Shown piece by piece: positions 1-4,367 of a stretch of DNA of 5,852 bases. Numbering within the stretch: position 1 is the stretch's first letter; every line of letters begins with the position of its first letter. The stretch covers positions 1 to 5,852 of the forward strand of contig JAEZNF010000645.1 in assembly GCA_023441845.1 (NCBI GenBank), in the 5' to 3' direction. The notes below the pieces were generated by a model. The model ran no database searches. It saw only the letters and a list, made by a program, of their open reading frames with translations, and was not told the DNA's origin. The position numbers were made by a program, and so were the translations under genes. The stretch is from Bacillota bacterium. Its GTDB lineage: Bacteria > Bacillota > Clostridia > Acetivibrionales > DSM-2933.

Positions 1-158
1 CCCTTTTCAGTGACAATGTATTGGGGAGGCATATCGTTTAATGCTATTGCGGCAATATCAAGCATGCATTTTTCGCATTTGCATACTTTAATATCGTTTA
101 GCACTTCTTTCATAAGCATGAATACTACTTCTTCCATGTAATTTTTTATTTGCTGCAT
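1..158 (-). CDS. comFB: ComFB-family protein, N-terminal part (3' end outside window)
   Basis: Only the first 52 codons are in the window; the gene runs off the left edge. The fragment starts MQQIKNYMEEVVFMLMKEVL and continues with closely spaced cysteines (C26, C28, C31), then LDIAAIALNDMPPQYIVTEK. The acidic N-terminal helix, the CxCxxC cluster and the D-I-x-A-x-A-L-N-x-x-P-P-x-Y-x-V-T block are the hallmarks of the late competence protein ComFB family (about 90-100 aa in Bacillus subtilis). Cysteines in this family have been linked to zinc binding, and some cyanobacterial members have been reported as cyclic-dinucleotide receptors. The ATG is supported by AAGGAGG at 164-170, five bases upstream. 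It lies 28 bp behind pilD with no terminator in between, so it is probably the next gene of the pilus operon. A role in regulating pilus function or competence is inferred from position. Family call is firm; function is not. Confidence 0.85.
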   Translation of the reverse strand, partial: MQQIKNYMEEVVFMLMKEVLNDIKVCKCEKCMLDIAAIALNDMPPQYIVTEK

Positions 159-163
159 AGCTG

Positions 164-170
164 CCTCCTT
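164..170 (-). promoter_or_regulatory. Ribosome binding site of comFB
   Basis: AAGGAGG on the minus strand, five bases before the ATG at 156-158. It fixes the start of the truncated comFB gene, which is otherwise too short in this window to judge by length. Confidence 0.8.
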
Positions 171-186
171 ATTGTTTTCATTAGAA

Positions 187-999
187 TTACGTTGGAATTA
201 AATTTGCAAAGCTGCTCGAATACCACAGGTTGAATAGGTCCCATCCCCACATAAATGCTATGTACGTTCCTATTACAATAAAAGGGCCTAAAGGAATTTC
301 ATCTTTTCTGCCTTTTATTTTTAAAATCATAAGAATGATACTTGTAATCGCGCTTGTAATAATAGCTGCAAAGAGTGCGAAAATAGTCATTTTCCAGCCC
401 AGGAAAATTCCAATGGCCACAAATAACTTAACATCACCCATACCCATAGCTTCCCTGCCCTTGTAAATTGCCAGGCCTATGAGTGCTACGATAAACAGAA
501 TACCCGAACCTGCGAAAGCTCCAACTACAGGGTTCCACCAATTCCTGTCACCGTAAATCCATACAGGATAAAGCACGTTATAAGCTATTAACGGTAACCC
601 TCCTATTATACCCGCGATAACCAAACCGTTAGGAATTTCATAATGCTTAAGATCTATGAAAAAAACGGCAATAAGTATGGACATCAGGTAAGCTGCTGCA
701 ATAAAGTCAACTTTTAGCCCATATTTATGAAACAGCGATATATAAACGACTGCCGTAATAAGCTCTATCATAGGATACTTTATAGAGATTTTTGCACCAC
801 AGTGCCTGCATTTACCCTTTAAAAACACATAACTAAGAACAGGTACAAGGTCAAGCGGTGTCAGCCTTGTACCACATCCGGTGCAATGTGATGGCGGTAA
901 TGCTATCGATTCACCCTTTGGAATCCTGTATATACATACGTTCAGGAATGAACCTATTATTAGGCCTAGTAAAAATGTGAATACGTAGTAAATAATCAT
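187..999 (-). CDS. pilD: Type IV prepilin peptidase / N-methyltransferase (PilD, A24 family)
   Basis: Inner-membrane aspartic protease that removes the leader peptide of prepilins after the conserved Gly and methylates the new N-terminal residue. The 270-aa length is normal for the bifunctional form. Residues 1-24 form a first membrane helix ending in the GSFLNVCIYRIP signature. A cytoplasmic loop follows with two zinc-type CxxC pairs (C39/C42 and C64/C67), typical of peptidases with the methyltransferase domain. The catalytic aspartates of the TFPP family are visible as D116 in FIDLKHYEIPN and D189 in GMGDVKLF. Several further hydrophobic helices fill residues 97-114, 125-141, 158-178 and 190-260. 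Its likely substrate PilA is encoded 30 bp upstream in the same operon. The next in-frame codon upstream that matters is a stop at 1024-1026, and no other start lies between, so the ATG at 997-999 is used. The nearest SD-like sequence lies unusually far away (see the minicistron entry). Confidence 0.96.
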   Translation of the reverse strand: MIIYYVFTFLLGLIIGSFLNVCIYRIPKGESIALPPSHCTGCGTRLTPLDLVPVLSYVFLKGKCRHCGAKISIKYPMIELITAVVYISLFHKYGLKVDFIAAAYLMSILIAVFFIDLKHYEIPNGLVIAGIIGGLPLIAYNVLYPVWIYGDRNWWNPVVGAFAGSGILFIVALIGLAIYKGREAMGMGDVKLFVAIGIFLGWKMTIFALFAAIITSAITSIILMILKIKGRKDEIPLGPFIVIGTYIAFMWGWDLFNLWYSSSFANLIPT

Positions 1000-1020
1000 T
1001 GTAGAATCATACGTCCTCTC
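996..1020 (-). promoter_or_regulatory. pilD initiation region with 4-codon minicistron overlapping the start
   Basis: The only SD-like sequence upstream of pilD, GAGAGGA (1014-1020), sits 14 bases from the pilD ATG, which is longer than the usual 5-10. An earlier ATG at 1008-1010, three bases after this SD, opens a reading frame M-I-L-Q-stop whose TGA (996-998) overlaps the pilD ATG (997-999) as ATGA. This arrangement would allow ribosomes ending the minicistron to restart on pilD, keeping peptidase synthesis below that of pilin. The arrangement is seen directly; its use is inference. Confidence 0.35.
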
Positions 1021-1029
1021 TGTCTAATA

Positions 1030-1485
1030 TTATGGTGTCGCTGCAGGAGCCACAATACTGCTTTCTATCCATACACTGTCGGCGCTTTGTGCCGTACTGT
1101 CTAAAGTTACTCCGACAGATTTACATTTTCCGTCTGTTAAACTCCTTGTTAAAACAAAATGCTTTGTTAAATCGTTTATGCCCGGAATAGGGTTTACCTC
1201 ATTCATAATTATTGCCGCAATTGCTGCTTTAGATGCAGGTAATGATATATTGTCATAGCCGCCGTTGGCAGCATTGTTCAAATTGAGTGTACCCTTTGCC
1301 ACCAGTCTTTTGACTGTACTGTCTAAAGTCGTTGCATTCATTTTATCTGCACTGTCCTTGGCATCCGAAATATATCCCAAAATCGACGGTGTAACTACTG
1401 CTGCCAACACACCGAGGATAGCAATAACAACAATAAGTTCCGTTAATGTAAAACCTTTTTTGCTCATTTTAAACACTTTAAACAT
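1030..1485 (-). CDS. pilA: Type IV prepilin (major pilin candidate, PilA)
   Basis: A 151-aa prepilin with a short basic class III leader (11 residues, ending KKG) and the cleavage and assembly signature G|FTLTELIVVIAILGVLAAV. Cleavage by PilD is expected between G11 and F12, giving a 140-aa mature pilin with F1 and the conserved E5 (residue 16), followed by the long hydrophobic helix that packs in the fibre core. The C-terminal domain (about residues 50-151) is rich in Ala, Ser, Thr and Asn. It has one cysteine (C121), so the disulfide-bonded D-region of classic Gram-negative pilins is absent. The ATG at 1483-1485 has GGGAGG at 1495-1500 nine bases upstream; the in-frame Met7 has no ribosome site. 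It lies 25 bp after pilC and 30 bp before pilD, in one operon. It could be a minor pilin or a pseudopilin, but being the only pilin here next to PilT and PilD favours the main pilin. Confidence 0.92.
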   Translation of the reverse strand: MFKVFKMSKKGFTLTELIVVIAILGVLAAVVTPSILGYISDAKDSADKMNATTLDSTVKRLVAKGTLNLNNAANGGYDNISLPASKAAIAAIIMNEVNPIPGINDLTKHFVLTRSLTDGKCKSVGVTLDSTAQSADSVWIESSIVAPAATP

Positions 1486-1494
1486 TTGGCATTA

Positions 1495-1500
1495 CCTCCC
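1495..1500 (-). promoter_or_regulatory. Ribosome binding site of pilA
   Basis: GGGAGG (extended to GGGAGGT) on the minus strand, nine bases before the ATG at 1483-1485. It decides between Met1 and the in-frame Met7, which lacks any SD sequence. Confidence 0.75.
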
Positions 1501-1510
1501 TGGATTTTGA

Positions 1511-2737
1511 TTAGCGGCCCATTTGGCCCAGATTTCTGTACATTCCGAAAATAGGCATGATCATTGAGAGTACAATAAACCCCACTACTAACGCAAGGCC
1601 CAGTATCATAACGGGCTCAAGTAAAGAAATCAACTGGCTTATTGATGTATCTAATTCTTCATCGTAGAAATCTGCTGCTTTACCTACGATATCATCCAAC
1701 GAACCGGATTCCTCCCCAATACTGATCATTTGCGTAATCATTACCGGAAATACACCCATGTCCTCAAGAGGACCTGCCAGATTCGATCCTCTTTTTACGT
1801 CATCCCTGACTTTTGCCAAACCTATTGAAACAACCCGGTTATCCACCACCTTATCTGCTACATCCAATGCCTGTATAAGGGGAACCCCCGTTTCAAGGAG
1901 CAAGCTTAATACCCTGGCAAATCTGGATGCAAGTATTTTCCTATAGTTAATCCCAACCTTCGGTATTCTAAAAATGATGCGGCTTATGGTAAGCCTGCCT
2001 TTGTGTGACCTTTTAAATTTTGAAAACAAAAAGTAAAGTGCAAAAGCAATTATTGAAGCTAAAAACAAAAAAACAACATTTGTAACCGCATTACTAACTG
2101 CCAGAAGTATTTTTGTAGGAAGAGGCAGTCCTGAACCTGCAACGTTAAACATGCCCATAAACTTCGGTACTACAAAAATCAGCATAAATATAACCATGAG
2201 CATTGCAATTATCCCTATTACCGAAGGATAAACCATTGCAGTTTTAATTTTTTGCCTTACCCTGTTATCCTTTTCAAAGTGAACTGCCAGTCTTTCAAAG
2301 ACCCTGTCAAGGGTACCGCTCACTTCTCCTACTTCTACCATACTGACAAGTATTACAGGCAGCTGCCCCTGGTGGGCTCTTAAAGCTTCTGACAAAGACT
2401 TTCCTTTTTGCACTTCGTCGTACACATTGCTTATAATACCAGCCAGTTTTGCATTTTCTGTCTGTCTTCTCAAAAAACCCAGGCATCTTATGACAGATAC
2501 TCCTGCATTTATCATTGTATAAAACTGCCTGCAGAAAACCGCCAGGTCTTTTGCTGTAATCTTCTTCCCGAAATTTAAAGCAAATTCCTTACCTCTTAAC
2601 TTAACTTCCTTGATATCCATAGGATACAAGCCCTTGCTTTTTAAAAAGGAAACCACCATGCCCTTATCGGTAGCATCAAACCTTCCACTTATAATCGAAC
2701 CTGATGATGTTTTAGCTTTATAGGTAAATGAAGCCAA
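1511..2737 (-). CDS. pilC: Type IV pilus inner-membrane platform protein PilC (GspF family)
   Basis: Polytopic inner-membrane platform on which the ATPases act to add or remove pilin subunits. Length (408 aa) is typical. The N-terminus MASFTYKAKTSSGSIISG is the usual start of the family. Two repeated T2SSF domains follow, about residues 66-190 and 269-393, each with the family motif: GEVSGTLD at 137-144 and GEESGSLDD at 341-349. Predicted membrane helices lie near 171-191, 218-238 and 371-396. The start codon is TTG (2735-2737), supported by a perfect AGGAGG at 2745-2750, seven bases upstream; the first in-frame ATG is codon 27, inside the conserved domain, so TTG is the real start. The gene opens the pilC-pilA-pilD-comFB run, downstream of its own predicted promoter and a long leader. 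GspF of a type II secretion system is the alternative, but the neighbouring pilT argues for a pilus. Confidence 0.95.
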   Translation of the reverse strand: MASFTYKAKTSSGSIISGRFDATDKGMVVSFLKSKGLYPMDIKEVKLRGKEFALNFGKKITAKDLAVFCRQFYTMINAGVSVIRCLGFLRRQTENAKLAGIISNVYDEVQKGKSLSEALRAHQGQLPVILVSMVEVGEVSGTLDRVFERLAVHFEKDNRVRQKIKTAMVYPSVIGIIAMLMVIFMLIFVVPKFMGMFNVAGSGLPLPTKILLAVSNAVTNVVFLFLASIIAFALYFLFSKFKRSHKGRLTISRIIFRIPKVGINYRKILASRFARVLSLLLETGVPLIQALDVADKVVDNRVVSIGLAKVRDDVKRGSNLAGPLEDMGVFPVMITQMISIGEESGSLDDIVGKAADFYDEELDTSISQLISLLEPVMILGLALVVGFIVLSMIMPIFGMYRNLGQMGR

Positions 2738-2744
2738 TTTTCTT

Positions 2745-2750
2745 CCTCCT
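2745..2750 (-). promoter_or_regulatory. Ribosome binding site of pilC (supports a TTG start)
   Basis: AGGAGG on the minus strand, seven bases before the TTG at 2735-2737. Consensus strength and spacing show that the TTG is the initiation codon. Confidence 0.85.
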
Positions 2751-2798
2751 ATAAATCTATAAAATTCATATTACGCTTTGCAGGTACGTAGTGCTTTA

Positions 2799-2829
2799 TA
2801 ACAATTCATTTCCGGGAAATAAATTATTA
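2799..2829 (-). repeat. 31-bp near-perfect palindrome, RNA hairpin in pilC leader
   Basis: Centred on base 2814, with 13 of 15 base pairs matching as DNA; the core is ATTTCCGGGAAAT at 2808-2820. The two mismatched pairs (2802/2826 and 2807/2821) are C opposite A on the plus strand, which become G-U in minus-strand RNA, so all 15 positions can pair in the pilC transcript apart from the few bases needed for the loop. It ends about 48 bases before the pilC ribosome site. As DNA it could also be a dimeric repressor site. Confidence 0.6.
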
Positions 2830-2850
2830 AAAATGCACTTCATATTTATT

Positions 2851-2897
2851 TGCCGCTTAACAAATGAATTTTGTGAAGTTTATTTTGTTAAGCGGCA
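2851..2897 (-). repeat. 14-bp perfect inverted repeat, stem-loop in pilC leader
   Basis: The arms TGCCGCTTAACAAA (2851-2864) and TTTGTTAAGCGGCA (2884-2897) are exact reverse complements with a 19-base loop. It is the most stable structure in the gap. On neither strand is the stem followed by a run of T, so it does not look like an intrinsic terminator. In the minus-strand RNA the loop carries ACUUCA (2874-2879), which is complementary to UGAAGU (2837-2842) eight bases after the stem, so a pseudoknot is possible. Confidence 0.7.
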
Positions 2898-2933
2898 GTA
2901 GTTTTAGATTTCGTATAAATGGAACATCAAACT

Positions 2934-2953
2934 CTGTTTATTAAATCAAACAG
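2934..2953 (-). repeat. Short dyad at the predicted transcription start
   Basis: CTGTTT (2934-2939) and AAACAG (2948-2953) are inverted repeats around an 8-base loop, with one extra G-U pair possible in minus-strand RNA (2940/2947). It spans the predicted start site near 2951, so it could be an operator or, if the transcript starts a little earlier, a 5'-end hairpin. Six bp in AT-rich DNA is weak by itself. Confidence 0.35.
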
Positions 2954-2957
2954 TTAC

Positions 2958-2986
2958 ATTATACTTGTATCTATGGGATAAGACAA
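2958..2986 (-). promoter_or_regulatory. Predicted sigma-A-type promoter for pilC-pilA-pilD-comFB
   Basis: On the minus strand a perfect -10 TATAAT (2958-2963) lies exactly 17 bases after a -35-like TTGTCT (2981-2986, four of six matches to TTGACA). There is no TG extension. The predicted start is near 2951. It sits in the only long gap of the cluster and faces pilC, which fits a promoter that lets platform, pilin and peptidase genes be expressed separately from the ATPase genes upstream. Confidence 0.65.
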
Positions 2987-2993
2987 TATAAAA

Positions 2994-3161
2994 TTAAGTA
3001 ATCAATAAGGGAAAATTGTAAGTCGTGCAGAAAAATTGTAAATTATACAAAAAATTCAAAAACCAAATTGAAATGAATATCTTCTGTATTATTAAAGGTT
3101 CAGCATCTTTTGCATAGTATATTTTATCACATTCCGGGCACTTATACAATACAATTTGCAT
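2994..3161 (-). CDS. Possible small ORF or remnant (55 codons) with an N-terminal CPEC motif
   Basis: The ATG (3159-3161) comes one base after the pilT stop (3163-3165). The first 23 codons read MQIVLYKCPECDKIYYAKDAEPL, which looks like half of a zinc ribbon (a KCPEC knuckle flanked by hydrophobic and Tyr residues). The remaining residues are low-complexity Ile, Phe, Leu and Asn from AT-rich DNA, with no second CxxC in any frame nearby, so a full zinc site is not formed. The ribosome site is weak (AGG inside the pilT end), although coupling to pilT termination is possible. It may be a real small protein, the stub of a decayed zinc-ribbon gene, or chance. It overlaps the direct repeats and ends just before the -35 box. 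I do not recognise a family. Confidence 0.3.
   Translation of the reverse strand: MQIVLYKCPECDKIYYAKDAEPLIIQKIFISIWFLNFLYNLQFFCTTYNFPLLIT
3012..3041 (-). repeat. Two 10-bp direct repeats, 20 bp apart, upstream of the pilC promoter
   Basis: AAAATTGTAA (plus-strand reading) occurs at 3012-3021 and again at 3032-3041, a 20-bp period, close to two helical turns. Relative to the predicted start they lie at about -61 to -70 and -81 to -90, a usual place for an activator. The second copy also overlaps a TTGTA-N5-TACAA palindrome (3036-3050). AT-rich DNA makes 10-bp matches easier, so this is only a candidate regulator site. Confidence 0.35.
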
Positions 3162-3162
3162 A

Positions 3163-4218
3163 TCAGCTGCCTGTGAGTCTCACTATGTTTTCCGGCTCTA
3201 CTGCGTAAGCCATTGCATCATCAAGGCTTATAATCCCGTTATTGTACAAATACGCAAGACTTGAGTCCATGGTTTGCATCCCAAACTTTCCTCCGGTCTG
3301 GATTATGGAATAAATCTGGTGTGTTTTGCCTTCTCTGATCAAGTTCCTTATCGCCGGGTTTGAAACCATAATCTCAACTGCATTGGCACGCCCTGTACGG
3401 TCTTTTCTCGGGATCAACTGTTGAGATACTACTCCTTGTAATATTGCAGAAAGCTGTACTCGCATCTGCTGCTGCTGGAAAGGCGGAAATACATCTACAA
3501 TCCTGTCGATTGTATTGGCAGCGCCTACGGTGTGAAGCGTTGAAAGCACATAATGGCCTGTTTCAGCCGCCGTTACTGCAATTGATATGGTTTCCATATC
3601 CCTCATCTCACCGACAAGAATTACATCAGGGTCCTCTCTTAATGCTGCCCTGAGTGCATTGGCATATGAGTTGGTATCATACCCAACTTCCCTCTGGTTT
3701 ACCATTGATTTTTTATGCTTGTGCAAATACTCGATAGGATCTTCCAGGGTTAATATATGGCAATCCCTTTCACTGTTTATCTGGTCTATTATTGCAGCAA
3801 GTGTTGTAGATTTACCGCTCCCGGTAGGCCCTGTCACTAAAAGAAGGCCTTTTGTCTTTTTGGCGAATTCCTTTACCATGTCAGGCAAACCAAGTTCCTG
3901 AAAAGTCGGTATTTCAATATTTACAGACCTTACAGCTATACAGCATACACCTCTTTGTCTGTAGGCATTCACGCGGAATCTTCCAATACCCTGGCATGAA
4001 AACGAGAAATCCAGTTCCCCTTTGGCCTGGAACTCTTTTAATTTATCGCTGTTGAGCATCTGCCTGACATACATCTCGCTTTCATCAGCCGTTACAGGCA
4101 CTTCACCGAGTTTAAGCAGTCTTCCGTTTTTCCTTATTGTAGGCGGCAAACCAACTGTTATGTGTAAATCAGATGCTTCCTGCTCCACTGCCGCTTTTAA
4201 AAGTTTCTCGATATTCAT
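3163..4218 (-). CDS. pilT: Type IV pilus retraction ATPase PilT
   Basis: Cytoplasmic hexameric ATPase that drives pilus disassembly and retraction. At 351 aa it has the standard PilT length, lacking the long N-terminal domain and the zinc tetracysteine of PilB/GspE. Visible motifs in order: N-terminal ASDLHITVGLPPTIRKNG (15-32); Walker A GPTGSGKST (130-138, K136); Asp box ILTLEDPIE (155-163); Walker B region ALREDPDVILVGEMRD (192-207); His box TGHYVLSTLHT (220-230); and the PilT-specific AIRNLIREGK (289-298), the C-terminal motif needed for retraction. All key residues are intact. The ATG (4216-4218) has GGAGGGG at 4224-4230, five bases upstream. It follows the assembly ATPase gene after 149 bp and is separated from pilC by 425 bp, so the two ATPase genes may form their own unit. 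PilU-like paralogues are the only realistic alternative. Confidence 0.96.
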   Translation of the reverse strand: MNIEKLLKAAVEQEASDLHITVGLPPTIRKNGRLLKLGEVPVTADESEMYVRQMLNSDKLKEFQAKGELDFSFSCQGIGRFRVNAYRQRGVCCIAVRSVNIEIPTFQELGLPDMVKEFAKKTKGLLLVTGPTGSGKSTTLAAIIDQINSERDCHILTLEDPIEYLHKHKKSMVNQREVGYDTNSYANALRAALREDPDVILVGEMRDMETISIAVTAAETGHYVLSTLHTVGAANTIDRIVDVFPPFQQQQMRVQLSAILQGVVSQQLIPRKDRTGRANAVEIMVSNPAIRNLIREGKTHQIYSIIQTGGKFGMQTMDSSLAYLYNNGIISLDDAMAYAVEPENIVRLTGS

Positions 4219-4367
4219 CCTATCCCCTCCGAGTTTTTATACTGTTAAACCAACTCAATTCCATAGATTAAAAACTTTAAAATTAAATTTATTTAGAATT
4301 TTGACAAAGCGTTAAGGTACTGGCATTTTCGCTGTCTGATTATTTTAAGGCTTAAAGCTTTTAATCT
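4219..4367. other. 149-bp AT-rich gap between the two ATPase genes
   Basis: It contains the pilT ribosome site (4224-4230) and otherwise AT-rich sequence with small, imperfect palindromes. A TTGTCA -35-like box (4302-4307, minus strand) has no good -10 at 15-19 bases; the best hexamer, TTTAAT, is only 14 bases away. No terminator with a stem and T-run was seen, so read-through from the assembly ATPase gene into pilT is the simplest reading. Confidence 0.5.

Larger units (their letters stand above)
2738..2951 (-). promoter_or_regulatory. Structured 5' leader of the pilC-pilA-pilD transcript (predicted)
   Basis: About 214 nt separate the predicted transcription start (near 2951) from the pilC TTG. 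This stretch contains a start-site dyad (2934-2953), a 14-bp perfect stem (2851-2897) and a 31-bp palindrome (2799-2829). The palindrome and the dyad improve when read as minus-strand RNA, because their mismatches become G-U pairs. No stem is followed by a clear U-tract, so a standard attenuator is not evident. I did not recognise a c-di-GMP-I or c-di-GMP-II riboswitch, the classes known to control some clostridial pilus genes. Boundaries depend on the promoter call. Confidence 0.5.

Noticed and set aside
230..466. Plus-strand ORFs of 60-104 codons throughout the window (this one as an example)
   Set aside because: All lie opposite well-supported minus-strand genes, have no ribosome sites of note and encode no recognisable motifs; they are antisense shadows.
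1462..1467. Met7 as the pilA start
   Set aside because: It lacks an SD sequence, whereas Met1 has GGGAGG nine bases upstream; both would still leave a valid short leader peptide.
2738..2800. c-di-GMP-I (GEMM) riboswitch suggested by a TGCAAAGCG string near the pilC start
   Set aside because: Only a short piece resembles the GEMM GCAAAGC segment; the paired GGCAAACC-type partner and the tetraloop-receptor helix are not found around it, and there is too little room before the ribosome site.
2851..2897. Intrinsic terminator after pilT
   Set aside because: The stem is strong but no T-run follows it on either strand, and it lies downstream of the predicted pilC promoter, about 270 bases past the pilT stop.
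4224..4307. Promoter directly upstream of pilT
   Set aside because: The TTGTCA box at 4302-4307 lacks a -10 at usual spacing, and the TATAAA-like element near 4235-4245 would place the start inside the ribosome site.
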